This document shows, in pieces, positions 23,920 to 34,211 of a stretch of DNA of 43,342 bases. Source of the DNA: Bacillota bacterium (lineage in GTDB: Bacteria > Bacillota > Dethiobacteria > DTU022). Within the stretch, counting starts at the first letter, position 1. Each line of letters starts with the position of its first letter. The DNA lies in assembly GCA_029552125.1 (NCBI GenBank), contig JAKPEE010000078.1, forward strand, positions 1-43,342, read 5' to 3'. A program made the translations under genes and the position numbers. Below the pieces are notes generated by a model, which was given only the letters and a program-made list of their open reading frames with translations, did no database searches and was not told where the DNA came from.

Positions 23920-24489
23920 ATGATCTTGTTTGCTGCTGCGTTAGCCTCTTTTATCAGCGTATTTGTGGCCGAGTTTGGCGATAAAACTCAGTTAGTATCC
24001 CTTTCCATGGCCAGCCGCTACCCCCCGTTGCAGGTTTTGGCCGGGGCCATGATGGCACTGGCTCTGGTGCTGGGGCTGGCTGTAGGAGCCGGCGGATTAA
24101 TTGCCGCCTATGTCCCGGATGTTGTCATTGCTATTGCTTCAGGAATTTTTTTCGTGATCATGGGGCTGTTTACCCTTGCCCGCCATGAAGGCAGCGATTT
24201 TGAACAACGCCCGGGCAAGGCCGGGTTTTACCAGACTTTACTTCTGGTTTTTCTGGCGGAGATGGGCGATAAAACCCAAATGGCGGCAATGCTCTTATCG
24301 GCCAATTTCGGGCGCCCCCTGGCTGTGTTTGCCGGGGCCATGGCGGCGATGCTTCTCAATCATGCCCTGGCCATCTTTTTAGGCCGGCGTTTTTTCTCCC
24401 GGTTAAATCCCCGGTTGCTCAAACAGGGTACTGCTTTATTATTTATGGCCATCGGTCTGGCCATGATCATCATTTCCCAACTACGCTAA
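23920..24489 (+). CDS. GDT1/TMEM165 (UPF0016) family cation transporter
   Basis: A 189-residue membrane protein built from two homologous three-helix halves. Each carries the family's ExGDKT motif: [17 protein letters not shown] near residue 18 and [18 protein letters not shown] near 110. Members export Mn2+ or Ca2+ in exchange for protons (for example MneA/Mnx-type in bacteria). ATG 23920 follows GTGAGGG. The 97-base gap upstream was checked for a yybP-ykoY manganese riboswitch and none was found. It is followed by the uvrB promoter, so it is likely monocistronic. Confidence 0.88.
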   Translation: MILFAAALASFISVFVAEFGDKTQLVSLSMASRYPPLQVLAGAMMALALVLGLAVGAGGLIAAYVPDVVIAIASGIFFVIMGLFTLARHEGSDFEQRPGKAGFYQTLLLVFLAEMGDKTQMAAMLLSANFGRPLAVFAGAMAAMLLNHALAIFLGRRFFSRLNPRLLKQGTALLFMAIGLAMIIISQLR

Positions 24490-24539
24490 AATGCTGCATA
24501 AGCGTCCCGCATCTGGTTAAAATTGTAAATATACAGGTA

Positions 24540-24548
24540 TGCTATAAT
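24540..24548 (+). promoter_or_regulatory. Extended -10 promoter of uvrBAC
   Basis: TGCTATAAT gives a perfect TATAAT at 24543-24548 with the TGn extension. The -35 region is poor (AAATTG at 17 bases), as is common for extended -10 promoters. The same 11 bases, TATGCTATAAT, recur upstream of the Cof-type gene at 31593-31603. No Gram-positive LexA box is evident nearby. Confidence 0.6.
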
Positions 24549-24602
24549 AGAGGACAGAAATCGTGGTCGAAAAATTCGGAGCATGCCGGAGGAACGACAG
24601 AT

Positions 24603-26648
24603 ATGAGCGACAGCGGGAGGTTTAGATTAAAGGCGGGTTTCGCTCCGGCCGGGGATCAGCCCCGGGCTATTGAAGCGCTGGTGGAGGGGCTGCGTCAAAA
24701 CCGGCGCTACCAGACCCTGCTGGGCGTTACCGGCTCGGGCAAAACCTTTACCATTGCCAATGTTATTGAAAAAATACAGCGGCCCACCCTGGTTGTCGCT
24801 CCCAACAAACTGCTGGCCGCCCAGCTATGCAGTGAATTTAAAGAGTTTTTTCCCGACAATGCTGTGGAATATTTTATCAGTTATTATGATTATTACCAAC
24901 CCGAAGCATACCTGCCTCAGACGGACACCTATATCGAGAAAGACACTTCGATTAACGATGAAATCGACAAGCTGCGCCACTCGGCCACCAGTGCTCTCTT
25001 TGAAAGGCGGGATGTCATTATTGTGGCCAGCGTTTCCTGTATTTACGGGCTTGGATCACCGCAGGAATACAGGGAGCAGACCCTCTCCCTGAGGACGGGA
25101 GCCCGCATCAGCCGTGATGAAATTATTGGCCGCCTGGTGGAAATACAGTACCAGCGCAATGAAGTAGATTTCCACCGCGGCACTTTCCGGGTGCGAGGCG
25201 ATGTGATCGAGATTATTCCCTCTTCTTTCGGGGATGCGGCCCTGCGGGTGGAGCTTTTCGGCGATGAGGTGGATCGGATCCGGGAAATCGACCCGGTCAG
25301 CGGAAAAGTAATCGGGGAGAGGACCCATGCCGCCATTTTCCCCGCAACCCATTATGTTACCGCAGCGGAACAGCTCAAAAGGGCCATAGCTGGCATTGAA
25401 GAAGAGTTGCACCAGCGTCTGCTGCAGTTTAAGCGTGAAGGGCGCCTTTTAGAAGCGCAGCGCCTGGAGCAGCGTACTCGCTTCGATCTGGAGATGATGC
25501 AGGAGATCGGCTACTGTACCGGTATCGAAAACTATTCGCGGCACCTGGACGGGCGTAAACCCGGCAGCCGCCCGTATACCCTGCTGGATTACTTCCCTCC
25601 CGATTTTTTACTGGTGGTGGATGAGTCTCATATTACCATCCCCCAGATTAACGGGATGTATCGCGGAGACTTCTCGCGGAAGAGCACCCTGGTAGAGCAC
25701 GGTTTCAGGCTCCCTTCGGCCCTGGACAACAGGCCCCTTAAGTTCGACGAATTCGAGTCCCTGATTAATCAGGCCATCTTTATCTCGGCCACTCCGGGTC
25801 CGTGGGAGCTGGAGCACAGCAGCGCGGTGGTGGAGCAAATTATCCGCCCCACCGGTCTGGTCGATCCGGAGGTGGAGGTTCGTCCGGCGGAAGGGCAGGT
25901 GGATGATCTATATGGCGAGATTCGCGCTCGCGCCGAGGCCGGTGAAAGGGTGCTGGTGACGACGATGACCAAGCGCATGGCCGAGGATCTGACCGATTAT
26001 TACCGGGAAATGAAGCTAAGGGTACGCTACATGCACTCTGATATTGACGCTCTGGAGCGGATGTCGATCATCAGGGGGCTGCGCCTCGGTGAATTTGATG
26101 TGCTCATCGGGATTAACCTGCTCAGGGAGGGGCTTGATTTGCCCGAAGTATCTCTGGTGGCGATCCTGGATGCAGATAAGGAAGGTTTCCTCCGTTCGGA
26201 TCGCTCCCTGATTCAGACTATTGGCCGGACGGCACGTAATGTCAGGGGCAAAGTGATCATGTATGCCGATACAATTACACCGTCCATGCGGCGGGCTATT
26301 GAAGAAACCGGGCGTCGCCGCCGCAAGCAGTTGGCCTATAACCGCGAGCACAATATTACGCCCCGCACGATCGTCAAACCGGTGCGTGATGTTATTGAAG
26401 CCACTATCGCTGCGGAGGAAAGCGCAGGTTACCTGCCGCAGAGTATCGGCGAGCTAAAACCGGAACAACGCCGGCAAATGATTCGCGATTTGCGGCGGGA
26501 GATGCAGCAGGCGGCCCGCGAGTTGAATTTTGAAAAAGCGGCCCAATTGCGTGACTTAATCTATGAACTTGAACGGAGCACGGCGGCACGGCCGGCCGGC
26601 CGAAAAGGAAAAGCCGGTGGAAGCGGCTCCATAAAGAAAATGAGGTGA
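24603..26648 (+). CDS. uvrB: Excinuclease ABC subunit B
   Basis: A 681-residue DNA-damage verification helicase of nucleotide excision repair. Walker A is [10 protein letters not shown], and the damage-probing beta-hairpin is [21 protein letters not shown] shortened to its core [13 protein letters not shown]. Also present are the DEAD-like VVDESH and helicase motif VI around QTIGRTARN. The C-terminal UVR domain (about 630-665, [20 protein letters not shown]) binds UvrC. ATG 24603 follows GGAGG at 24589-24593. It opens the uvrB-uvrA-uvrC operon, and the uvrA start lies at its stop codon. Confidence 0.97.
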   Translation: MSDSGRFRLKAGFAPAGDQPRAIEALVEGLRQNRRYQTLLGVTGSGKTFTIANVIEKIQRPTLVVAPNKLLAAQLCSEFKEFFPDNAVEYFISYYDYYQPEAYLPQTDTYIEKDTSINDEIDKLRHSATSALFERRDVIIVASVSCIYGLGSPQEYREQTLSLRTGARISRDEIIGRLVEIQYQRNEVDFHRGTFRVRGDVIEIIPSSFGDAALRVELFGDEVDRIREIDPVSGKVIGERTHAAIFPATHYVTAAEQLKRAIAGIEEELHQRLLQFKREGRLLEAQRLEQRTRFDLEMMQEIGYCTGIENYSRHLDGRKPGSRPYTLLDYFPPDFLLVVDESHITIPQINGMYRGDFSRKSTLVEHGFRLPSALDNRPLKFDEFESLINQAIFISATPGPWELEHSSAVVEQIIRPTGLVDPEVEVRPAEGQVDDLYGEIRARAEAGERVLVTTMTKRMAEDLTDYYREMKLRVRYMHSDIDALERMSIIRGLRLGEFDVLIGINLLREGLDLPEVSLVAILDADKEGFLRSDRSLIQTIGRTARNVRGKVIMYADTITPSMRRAIEETGRRRRKQLAYNREHNITPRTIVKPVRDVIEATIAAEESAGYLPQSIGELKPEQRRQMIRDLRREMQQAARELNFEKAAQLRDLIYELERSTAARPAGRKGKAGGSGSIKKMR

Positions 26649-26653
26649 ACCGG

Positions 26654-29488
26654 GTGGCAGGAGGAGAAATTGTTATTACCGGTGCCAGGGAGCACAATCT
26701 GAAAAATATAAATTTAACCCTGCCGCGCAACCAGCTTATTGTGTTTACAGGTTTGAGTGGGTCAGGAAAATCTTCTCTCGCTTTTGACACGATTTACGCC
26801 GAGGGGCAGCGCCGTTATGTAGAGTCTCTTTCGGCATATGCCCGCCAGTTCCTGGGGCAGATGGACAAGCCGGATGTGGACCAGATTGACGGCCTTTCTC
26901 CGGCCATCTCCATTGATCAGAAAACCACCTCCCGGAACCCCCGCTCCACGGTGGGCACGGTGACAGAGATCTATGACTATATGCGCCTGCTGTTTGCCCG
27001 CATTGGCCGGCCTTACTGCCCGCACTGCCGGAAGCCGATCAAACAGCAGACGGTGCAGCAGATGGTTGATCAGATCATGACCCTGCCGGAAGAAACACGC
27101 ATCCAGGTGCTGGCTCCCATAGTGCGGGGGCGCAAGGGGGAATATACCCGCCTGCTGGAAGAAATGCGCCGTAAAGGCTTTGTCCGGGTCAGGGTGGACG
27201 GAGATATCCGGGAGCTGGGAGAAGAGATCGCCCTGGATAAACAGAAAAAACACTCTATTGAAGTGGTTGTCGATCGCCTGGTTGTCCGCCCCGGGATTGA
27301 AACGCGCCTGGCCGATTCTCTGGAAACAGCGTTAAAACTGAGCGAGGGCCTGGCCCTGGTTCATGAGCCGGAAGGGGGCGAGCATCTTTTTAGCGAGCGC
27401 TTCGCCTGCAGCGACTGCGGTTTTAGCTTTGAAGAGATTAGCCCGCGGATCTTTTCGTTTAACAGCCCCTATGGCGCCTGCCCGGAGTGCAGCGGCCTGG
27501 GATTTCGCGCCGAATTTTCTCCGGATTTAATTGTTCCTTTTCCGGAACTGTCGCTCAGGGAAGGGGCGGTTCACCCCTGGGCCGGGCAGTATAATTATTA
27601 TTCCCAGTTTCTGGAGGCTGCAGCCAGGCAATGGGGGATAGATTTGGAGGCGCCCTTTTCCCAGTTGAGCAAAGAACAGAAGCAAAGACTTTTTTTTGGC
27701 TCTCCCGAGCCGGTGGCCTTTCGCTATGTCAATGCGTTCGGCCGGGTGCGCCACTACCGGAAAGCTTTTCCCGGGATCGTCAATCTGCTGCAGCGCCATT
27801 ATGATTCTACCCAGTCGGAAGAGGTGCGGCAGTCTCTGGCCCGGTATATGGAAAACAAAATTTGCCCGGCCTGCCGCGGGCTGCGCCTGAAAGAATCCAG
27901 CCTGGCGGTCCTGGTGGGCGATCGCCATATTGCCAGCGCAGCGGCGCTGACGGTAGCCGAAGCGTTATCTTTTTTTTCCTCCCTGCAGCTAACCGCCAGA
28001 GAGCAGCAGATTGCCCGGCAGGTTTTAAAAGAGATTGTGGCCCGGCTGCAGTTCCTGGTTAACGTGGGGCTGCAGTATCTAACCCTGGATCGGGCCGCCA
28101 CGACTCTCTCCGGGGGGGAAGCCCAGCGCATCCGCCTGGCCACCCAGATTGGCTCCGGGCTGACGGGTGTAATCTATATCCTGGATGAGCCGAGCATCGG
28201 CCTGCACCTTAGAGACAACGCCCGCCTGCTGCAGACCCTGAAGGCGCTGCGCGATTTGGGCAATACTGTGATTGTGGTGGAGCATGACGAGGGCACCATT
28301 CGCAGCGCCGATCACATCGTTGATATCGGCCCCGGGGCCGGTGCCCACGGCGGCAGTATCGTGGCGCAAGGCAAGATTGAGGATATCATCTCTTCTCCCC
28401 GCTCCATCACCGGGGATTACCTGGCCGGCCGGCGCAGCATTGCTGTTCCTGAGAAAAGGCGCACTCCCGGAGAACGCTGGCTGTGGGTCAGGGGTGCTTC
28501 GGAACATAACTTGAAAAATATCGATGTCGGTTTTCCCCTAGGGCTGTTTATCTGTGTCTCCGGGGTTTCCGGTTCGGGTAAAAGCACCCTGGTCAATGAA
28601 ATCCTGGCCCGGGCCCTGGCCCGCCACCTGCACCGCGCCCGGGAAATGCCCGGAGCACACCGTGCTATTGAGGGTCTAAAGCATCTGGACAAGGTTATTG
28701 AAATAGATCAGTCACCGATTGGACGAACGCCCCGTTCCAATCCGGCCACCTATACCGGCCTCTTTGACGGCGTGCGCGAGCTCTTTGCCCGGACGGCTGA
28801 AGCCCGCAAAAGGGGCTACCGCCCCGGCCGGTTCAGCTTTAATGTCAAGGGCGGCCGCTGCGAAGCCTGCCGGGGGGACGGCATCTTGCGCATTGAGATG
28901 CATTTTTTACCCGATGTGTATGTGCCCTGTGAAGTCTGCCGCGGCCGCCGCTATAACCGGGAAACGCTGGAAGTGCGCTACAAAGGGCTTAACATTGCCG
29001 ATGTCCTGGATCTGACCGTGGAAGAGGCCTTAAGCTTTTTCGAGGCGATCCCTAAACTGCAGCGCAAACTGCAGTTGTTAAACGATGTGGGGCTGGGCTA
29101 TATGCGCCTGGGCCAGCCTGCCACCACCCTGTCAGGCGGCGAGGCCCAGCGGGTCAAGCTGGCCACAGAGCTGTCGCGGCGCACCAACGGGAGGACGATG
29201 TACATTTTGGATGAGCCGACCACGGGGCTGCACCTGGAGGATATCAACAAGTTGCTGCTAATCCTGGAGCGCCTGGTTGAGGCCGGCAATACGGTTGTGG
29301 TGATCGAGCATAACCTGGATGTGCTGAAGCGGGCAGATTACCTGATTGACCTGGGGCCGGAAGGGGGCGACGGAGGAGGAGAGGTGGTGGCCTGCGGTAC
29401 TCCTGAAGAAGTGGCCTGCTGCCCCGTATCCCATACCGGGCACTGGCTGAAACAAGCACTGGGTTTGGGCGTGGCTGTGGCAGACTGA
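26654..29488 (+). CDS. uvrA: Excinuclease ABC subunit A
   Basis: A 944-residue tandem ABC ATPase that recognises DNA lesions as a dimer. The first Walker A is [11 protein letters not shown] and the second [13 protein letters not shown]. Two LSGGEAQR signatures are present, and two zinc fingers (CSDCGFSF...CPECSGLG and CEACRGDG...CEVCRGRR) are complete. GTG 26654 gives the family N-terminus (M)[18 protein letters not shown] and sits 6 bases after GAGGTG. GTG 26645, overlapping the uvrB stop, would itself lie in that ribosome binding site. It is coupled to uvrB. Confidence 0.97.
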   Translation: MAGGEIVITGAREHNLKNINLTLPRNQLIVFTGLSGSGKSSLAFDTIYAEGQRRYVESLSAYARQFLGQMDKPDVDQIDGLSPAISIDQKTTSRNPRSTVGTVTEIYDYMRLLFARIGRPYCPHCRKPIKQQTVQQMVDQIMTLPEETRIQVLAPIVRGRKGEYTRLLEEMRRKGFVRVRVDGDIRELGEEIALDKQKKHSIEVVVDRLVVRPGIETRLADSLETALKLSEGLALVHEPEGGEHLFSERFACSDCGFSFEEISPRIFSFNSPYGACPECSGLGFRAEFSPDLIVPFPELSLREGAVHPWAGQYNYYSQFLEAAARQWGIDLEAPFSQLSKEQKQRLFFGSPEPVAFRYVNAFGRVRHYRKAFPGIVNLLQRHYDSTQSEEVRQSLARYMENKICPACRGLRLKESSLAVLVGDRHIASAAALTVAEALSFFSSLQLTAREQQIARQVLKEIVARLQFLVNVGLQYLTLDRAATTLSGGEAQRIRLATQIGSGLTGVIYILDEPSIGLHLRDNARLLQTLKALRDLGNTVIVVEHDEGTIRSADHIVDIGPGAGAHGGSIVAQGKIEDIISSPRSITGDYLAGRRSIAVPEKRRTPGERWLWVRGASEHNLKNIDVGFPLGLFICVSGVSGSGKSTLVNEILARALARHLHRAREMPGAHRAIEGLKHLDKVIEIDQSPIGRTPRSNPATYTGLFDGVRELFARTAEARKRGYRPGRFSFNVKGGRCEACRGDGILRIEMHFLPDVYVPCEVCRGRRYNRETLEVRYKGLNIADVLDLTVEEALSFFEAIPKLQRKLQLLNDVGLGYMRLGQPATTLSGGEAQRVKLATELSRRTNGRTMYILDEPTTGLHLEDINKLLLILERLVEAGNTVVVIEHNLDVLKRADYLIDLGPEGGDGGGEVVACGTPEEVACCPVSHTGHWLKQALGLGVAVAD

Positions 29489-29669
29489 AATTTTCAGCTT
29501 GACCGGAATAAATTATTCTTACCATCTTACCATCCTCTGCTTCCAGCAGCGTGGCCGCGGATCTTACTGGCGGCAAAGGCGGCTGATGGTATGCCGGATC
29601 ACATTGGAACCTATGGAGATGGAGCGGGGAAGCCTTTCGGATAAAGGGATTAAGGGGTGTAGCGTTTTA

Positions 29670-31535
29670 GTGATCCCTGAACAGCTTTTAGAAAAAGTAA
29701 AGCAGATCCCTGCCTCTCCCGGCGTCTATCTCTTTAAAGACGCGGTGGGCCGGGTGATCTATGTGGGAAAAGCGGTATCCCTGCGCCAGCGGGTCCGCTC
29801 ATACCTGGCCGATGCGGCAACTCTTCCACCGAAGTTGAAAGCCTTGCAGTCCCAGATGCGCGATATCGATTATATCGTTACCGGCTCAGAGGTTGAGGCG
29901 CTCATTCTGGAGTGTAACCTGATCAAGGAATACCGGCCCCGCTACAATGTATACCTGCGTGATGATAAGGACTACCCCTGCTTGCGCCTTACCGGGGAGC
30001 TCTACCCCCGGCTGGAATACCTGCGCCTTTCGCAAAAAGAGGGGCGGCGGGGCGCCAGGCGGGTAGAGGCCAATAAAAAAAAGTTTGGCGAAAGATTTTT
30101 CGGTCCCTACACCAATGCCGGCGCGGTGCATGAGACGATGCGCCTGCTGGGGAAAATTTTTCCCTTGCGCCGCTGCCGCCAGCCGCTAACCGGCGAACCG
30201 TCTCCTCACCGCCCCTGCCTGAATTATCAGATGAAACGCTGCCTGGCTCCGTGCCGGGGCTCCCAGGCCGTATCCCCTGAAGAATATGAGGCCCAGGTAA
30301 AACAGGTGGCCCTCTTCCTGGAGGGGCGCCAGACGGAGTTGGAGCGCGATCTGGAACAAAAAATGCAGGCTGCGGCAGAGCGCGAGCGTTATGAAGAGGC
30401 AGCCCGGATCAGGGATCAGTTGCTGGCCCTGCGCCAGGTTGCCGCCAGGCAACAGATCGTATTTAACCTGAAAAAAACGACGGATCAGGATGTCCTGGCC
30501 CTGGTCAGAGAGGGGAAAGAGGCAGCAGTGCACCTTTTTGTCATCAGGGAAGGCAAGCTGCTCAACCAGGAACATTTCAGGCTGGCCGGCGCCGCCGGGG
30601 AAAGTGACGACGATGCCCTGGCTGCATTTATTAAATCTTATTACAGCAGGGGAGGGCGCCCCCCCAAAGAAATAATTCTATCGCACCCTGCGAGCGAGAA
30701 AGAGCTATTGCAGCAATGGCTTAAACGTACTGCCGGCTACAGGGTAAACATAATCGTTCCGACCCGGGGCGATCGTAAAAAGCTTCTGGATCTGGCCATA
30801 CGCAACGGCAACTTAAAGTTGCGGGAAGAGCTGCAGCGAACCTGGCAGCGGGAGCAACTGCCCCTGGCGGAGCTGGCCGAGCTGGCCGGTTTGAAAGAGG
30901 AGCCGGCGCGCATTGAAGGTTATGATATATCGCACCTGCAGGGAAATGAGGCGGTAGGCTCCATGGTTGTATTCGAACAGGGCCGCCCGCATAAAGAGAG
31001 TTACCGCCACTTTCATTTGCGGCGCACGCCGCCCGGAGACGACTACGCCGCTTTGCAAGAAGTATTGCGTCGCAGGGCCGGGCATAATGAGTGGCCGTTA
31101 CCGGACCTGATCCTGGTTGACGGGGGTAAAGGCCAGTTGAAAGCAGCCCGGGAAGCGCTGGATCAGGCCGGGCTGCAGGCGCTGCCTGTAATTTCTCTGG
31201 CTAAAAATCCGGAGCAAATCTTTCTGGAAGGCGCCGCTCTACCGGTAATTCTTCCGGCCCACAGCACCCTGCTGCAACTATTACAGCGCATTCGGGATGA
31301 GGCGCACCGTTTTGCCCTGGACTATCACCGCCGCCTGCGGCAGCAAGGCAGCACCTTTTCCGCCCTGGAGCGCATTCCCGGCATAGGCCCGAAACGCAAG
31401 AGCGCTTTATTGCAACATTTTGGCAGCCTGGAAGCGCTGCTGTGCGCCTCTCCGGAACAAATTGAAGCTGTCCCCGGTTTCAGTAAAGCTCTCGCCCAGA
31501 CCCTTTACCAGCATCTGCATGGCGGCAGTGTTTAG
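29670..31535 (+). CDS. uvrC: Excinuclease ABC subunit C
   Basis: A 621-residue dual-incision nuclease of excision repair. The N-terminal GIY-YIG domain (SPGVYLFKDAVGRVIYVGKA) makes the 3' cut. A UVR motif follows (about 205-240), and an RNase H-like domain (EGYDISHLQGNEAVGSMVVF, LILVDGGKGQLKAA) makes the 5' cut. Tandem helix-hairpin-helix motifs close the protein (IPGIGPKRKSALL). GTG 29670 places LLEKVKQIPASPG at the usual distance from the N-terminus. AAGGGG (29652-29657) is 12 bases upstream, slightly far, so a start further upstream (ATG 29619) is possible. It follows uvrA after about 180 bases. Confidence 0.95.
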   Translation: MIPEQLLEKVKQIPASPGVYLFKDAVGRVIYVGKAVSLRQRVRSYLADAATLPPKLKALQSQMRDIDYIVTGSEVEALILECNLIKEYRPRYNVYLRDDKDYPCLRLTGELYPRLEYLRLSQKEGRRGARRVEANKKKFGERFFGPYTNAGAVHETMRLLGKIFPLRRCRQPLTGEPSPHRPCLNYQMKRCLAPCRGSQAVSPEEYEAQVKQVALFLEGRQTELERDLEQKMQAAAERERYEEAARIRDQLLALRQVAARQQIVFNLKKTTDQDVLALVREGKEAAVHLFVIREGKLLNQEHFRLAGAAGESDDDALAAFIKSYYSRGGRPPKEIILSHPASEKELLQQWLKRTAGYRVNIIVPTRGDRKKLLDLAIRNGNLKLREELQRTWQREQLPLAELAELAGLKEEPARIEGYDISHLQGNEAVGSMVVFEQGRPHKESYRHFHLRRTPPGDDYAALQEVLRRRAGHNEWPLPDLILVDGGKGQLKAAREALDQAGLQALPVISLAKNPEQIFLEGAALPVILPAHSTLLQLLQRIRDEAHRFALDYHRRLRQQGSTFSALERIPGIGPKRKSALLQHFGSLEALLCASPEQIEAVPGFSKALAQTLYQHLHGGSV

Positions 31536-31592
31536 TAAATGTATAGTATTTATGGTCCGCCATGCTCTTTATGGTAACGGATTTAAAAGGGT

Positions 31593-31603
31593 TATGCTAT
31601 AAT
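31593..31603 (+). promoter_or_regulatory. Extended -10 promoter of the Cof-type phosphatase gene
   Basis: TATGCTATAAT contains a perfect TATAAT (31598-31603) with the TG extension (31595-31596). The -35 match is poor. It implies a leader of about 195 bases carrying dispersed repeat copy C. Confidence 0.5.
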
Positions 31604-31738
31604 CGGAATACAGAATAATGGCCCACGGAATTCATTTTAAATGAAGGCCTCTCTCAAATGTTTTTTTCGAACATAGCCGGTGGGGCCAGGCTATAACCAG
31701 GAATAAGAACCCGGAATCTAGGCCGGTTTTCCGAGATT

Positions 31739-31772
31739 TCTCCTGTTTCCTGAATTCTGGATTCTGCTACCC
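31739..31772 (+). repeat. Dispersed intergenic repeat, copy C (partial)
   Basis: CCTGTTTCCTGAATTCTGGA followed by TTCTGCTACCC shares the CCTGTTTC, GAATTC and TTCTGGATTCTG blocks with copies A and B. It lies in the 268-base gap between uvrC and the phosphatase gene. That gap otherwise holds only the promoter at 31593-31603. Confidence 0.5.
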
Positions 31773-31804
31773 AAAACAAAATATACTTTTTAGGAGCACC
31801 AGCC

Positions 31805-32623
31805 ATGCCCTATAAACTAATTGCCCTCGACCTTGACGGCACGCTTTTAGATCGCAACTTAAAAATATCCCCCCGGAATAAAGAGGCGCTTAGAGAAGCG
31901 GCCAAACGGGGAGTTATGGTCACTGTGGCCACGGGGCGAATGTACCGCACCAGTATACCTTACGTGCGCGAACTAAAGCTGAATACAGATTGGCCGATGA
32001 TCAATTATCATGGGGCGCTGATAAAAACTACGGAAAGCAAAAAAGTACTGCACTATCAGCCTGTAGATCTCGATCTGGCCGTAGCGATTTCCGCTTACGC
32101 TGAAGCGGAAGGGTATCACGTCAATGTGTTTATCGCCGACTGCCTTTACGTTGCCGAGGAAAACGAATTTTCTCGCTACTATCAAAGTATTGCCGATGTT
32201 GAACTTGAGGCGGTGGGTAAGCTTTCGCATTATTTAAAGCAACGGGGCGAGGCGCCGGCCAAGTTGACCATTATCAACTGGGACGACCGGCTCAACCGGA
32301 TGGAAGATTTTTTAAAGGAATGTTACGGGGATAAAATAATGGCACTGCAGTCGCTTCCCTATTTTCTTGAAGTTACGGACAGGCGCGCTACCAAGGGCCA
32401 GGCGTTGCACTGGCTGGCCACTCGCCTGGGTGTTCTGCCGGAAGAAATAATGGCCTTTGGCGACAGTTATAATGATCTTGATATGATTAAGTATGCCGGC
32501 CTGGGCGTAGCTATGGCCAATGCCCGGCCGGAAGTACGCCAGGCAGCGGATCTGATTACCGCTTCCAATGATGAAGACGGGGTAGCCCGGGTCATCGAAG
32601 AATATGTCTTAGGATCAGGATAA
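31805..32623 (+). CDS. Cof-type HAD-superfamily phosphatase
   Basis: A 272-residue IIB-subclass HAD hydrolase, probably dephosphorylating sugar phosphates, flavin or other small cytosolic metabolites. Motif I is ALDLDGTLLD (nucleophile and acid/base Asp), motif II is TVATGRM, and motif III/IV is KGQALHWL with MAFGDSYNDLDMIKYAG. A Cof cap domain lies between about residues 85 and 190. ATG 31805 follows TTAGGAG (31790-31796). Family members are promiscuous, so the substrate cannot be named. Confidence 0.9.
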   Translation: MPYKLIALDLDGTLLDRNLKISPRNKEALREAAKRGVMVTVATGRMYRTSIPYVRELKLNTDWPMINYHGALIKTTESKKVLHYQPVDLDLAVAISAYAEAEGYHVNVFIADCLYVAEENEFSRYYQSIADVELEAVGKLSHYLKQRGEAPAKLTIINWDDRLNRMEDFLKECYGDKIMALQSLPYFLEVTDRRATKGQALHWLATRLGVLPEEIMAFGDSYNDLDMIKYAGLGVAMANARPEVRQAADLITASNDEDGVARVIEEYVLGSG

Positions 32624-32654
32624 CCGGTAATGTGACAGAAAAATATATTTTTTC

Positions 32655-32683
32655 TTGACGTATTTTCAGGCTTGTGATAACTT
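32655..32683 (+). promoter_or_regulatory. Sigma-A promoter of the Rrf2-family gene
   Basis: TTGACG (32655-32660) and TAACTT (32678-32683) are 17 bases apart, giving a leader of about 40 bases. An Rrf2 protein often represses its own promoter, but I could not define an operator palindrome here. Confidence 0.6.
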
Positions 32684-32729
32684 GAACTAGAGCCGGATTT
32701 TTCTATATTTTTTAGCTGGAGGTAGCATA

Positions 32730-33158
32730 ATGCAACTTTCAACCAAGGCACGCTATGCGGCTCGGGCGATGATGGAGCTGGCTCTATCCTACGGCCAGGG
32801 GCCGATGTTGCTTAAAAATATTGCCCAAAGACAGAATATTTCTGAAAAATACCTGGAGCAACTGATGGCCCCCTTGCGGGCTTCCGGCCTTATTTACACC
32901 ATGCGCGGCAACAAGGGCGGCTATGTTCTGGGCCGTGACCCCAAGGAGATAACCCTCTATGACGTGATTAGCATAGTTGAAGGGTCTCTGGCCCCGGTTC
33001 CGTGCGTAGATAAAGTAGAAATGTGTGAAAGGTGGGAGAACTGCGCTACCCGTAAGGTTTGGGTTCGCTTAAAAGATTGCCTGACCGCCGAACTCAAGGC
33101 CATCAGTCTGGCTGACCTGGCTGCGTCTCAGGAACAGATGGGCAATCCAACGGCGTAG
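32730..33158 (+). CDS. Rrf2/IscR-type transcriptional regulator with three cluster-ligand cysteines
   Basis: A 142-residue winged-helix regulator. The N-terminus MQLSTKARYAARAMMELAL and the wing RGNKGGYVLGRDP are typical of Rrf2. Cys92, Cys99 and Cys105 (spacing C-x6-C-x5-C) sit where IscR binds its 2Fe-2S cluster, so it probably senses Fe-S status, redox or NO. CymR, the cysteine regulator branch of the family, lacks such cysteines, so that role is less likely. In many Clostridia the iscR-like gene precedes iscS-iscU; here it stands alone, closed by its own terminator. ATG 32730 follows TGGAGG. Confidence 0.9.
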   Translation: MQLSTKARYAARAMMELALSYGQGPMLLKNIAQRQNISEKYLEQLMAPLRASGLIYTMRGNKGGYVLGRDPKEITLYDVISIVEGSLAPVPCVDKVEMCERWENCATRKVWVRLKDCLTAELKAISLADLAASQEQMGNPTA

Positions 33159-33198
33159 AACCTTAAAAACATATCCTCCTCCTTCGGGTTTGATGCGG

Positions 33199-33225
33199 GG
33201 GCGGTGCAGTGGCACAGCCCTTTTT
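33199..33225 (+). terminator. Terminator after the Rrf2-family gene
   Basis: GGGC-G-GTGC (33199-33207) pairs with GCAC-A-GCCC (33212-33220) with one internal mismatch and an AGTG loop, followed by TTTTT (33221-33225). Confidence 0.65.
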
Positions 33226-33313
33226 GCATAAATCCCGGCAGGATTAATATGCTTAATACAGAATTACTATTGAGAGCCACCTGTGTTTGCCGATAACAAA
33301 GAGGTGACCTCTG

Positions 33314-34183
33314 GTGGAAGCACAACCAACCATTCATATAGTATTAATAACCGGTATGTCAGGCGCGGGCAAAAGCCATGCCATCAACTGTTTTGAAGAT
33401 TTGGGATACTTTTGCGTGGATAACTTGCCGCCCACCCTTCTTCCGAAATTCGCCGAGTTGTGTGCCCAGTTGGAAGGCCGCTTAAATAAAGTTGCTCTGG
33501 TCAGCGATTTGCGCGGCGGAGAATTCTTTAATAACTTGTTTGAGGCGCTGCAAGAATTGGACAGCAACCGCATCGACTACGAGATCCTCTTTCTCGAAGC
33601 CGATGATGAGGTATTAATCCGGAGGTTTAAGGAAACCAGGCGCCGCCATCCCCTTGCTGACTTGAGCCTGCGGGAAGCCATAGATAAAGAGCGGCAAATG
33701 CTGGCCGAGCTGCGCGGCAAGGCCGACCGGGTTATCGATACCTCCTCCCTGTCTCCCCGGGAATTAAAGGAAACTATCGCCAACCTGTATGAGCCCGAGC
33801 AGCGGGAAAAAAGCATGTTCATCACCATCATCTCTTTTGGCTTCAAATACGGCCTGCCCCTGGATGCAGACCTGGTTTTTGATGTCCGTTTTCTGCCGAA
33901 CCCCCATTATGTTCAGCATCTACGCAGCCTGACCGGCCAGGATCCCCAGGTTAAAGATTATATCTGGCGCTGGATGGTTACGCACAAGTATTTGCAGAAG
34001 GTGCATGATCTACTGGAATTTTCAATACCCTACTATATCCGGGAAGGCAAGTCAAACCTGGTTATAGCCGTAGGGTGTACCGGAGGCAAGCATCGTTCCG
34101 TGGCCCTGGCGGAGGAAATTGGCCGCCTCCTCGGCGATCGCTACCGGGTCAACTGTAAACACCGGGATATGCATAAGGCGTAA
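33314..34183 (+). CDS. rapZ: RapZ/YvcJ nucleotide-binding protein
   Basis: A 289-residue protein of the RapZ/YvcJ family. Walker A is GMSGAGKSHA near residue 14, and the next conserved block is FCVDNLPPTLLPKF. The C-terminal domain has FGFKYGLPLDADLVFDVRFLPNP in two blocks and GCTGGKHRSVALAEEIG. In E. coli RapZ controls glucosamine-6-phosphate synthase through small RNAs; in Bacillus YvcJ hydrolyses GTP and affects competence. GTG 33314 follows GAGGTG (33301-33306) by 7 bases. It heads the conserved rapZ-yvcK-whiA trio. Confidence 0.94.
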   Translation: MEAQPTIHIVLITGMSGAGKSHAINCFEDLGYFCVDNLPPTLLPKFAELCAQLEGRLNKVALVSDLRGGEFFNNLFEALQELDSNRIDYEILFLEADDEVLIRRFKETRRRHPLADLSLREAIDKERQMLAELRGKADRVIDTSSLSPRELKETIANLYEPEQREKSMFITIISFGFKYGLPLDADLVFDVRFLPNPHYVQHLRSLTGQDPQVKDYIWRWMVTHKYLQKVHDLLEFSIPYYIREGKSNLVIAVGCTGGKHRSVALAEEIGRLLGDRYRVNCKHRDMHKA

Positions 34184-34211
34184 CCGCCACCAGCGTGGGA
34201 GGATTAAGCTG

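Noticed and set aside
24549-24602. LexA/SOS box upstream of uvrB
   Set aside because: No CGAAC-N4-GTTCG-like palindrome; TTCGGAGCATGCCGGA is only a loose match.
33210-33227. Sigma-54 promoter (TGGCAC...TTGC) upstream of rapZ
   Set aside because: The spacer is 8 bases rather than 5, and the bases form the Rrf2-gene terminator hairpin and its U-tract.
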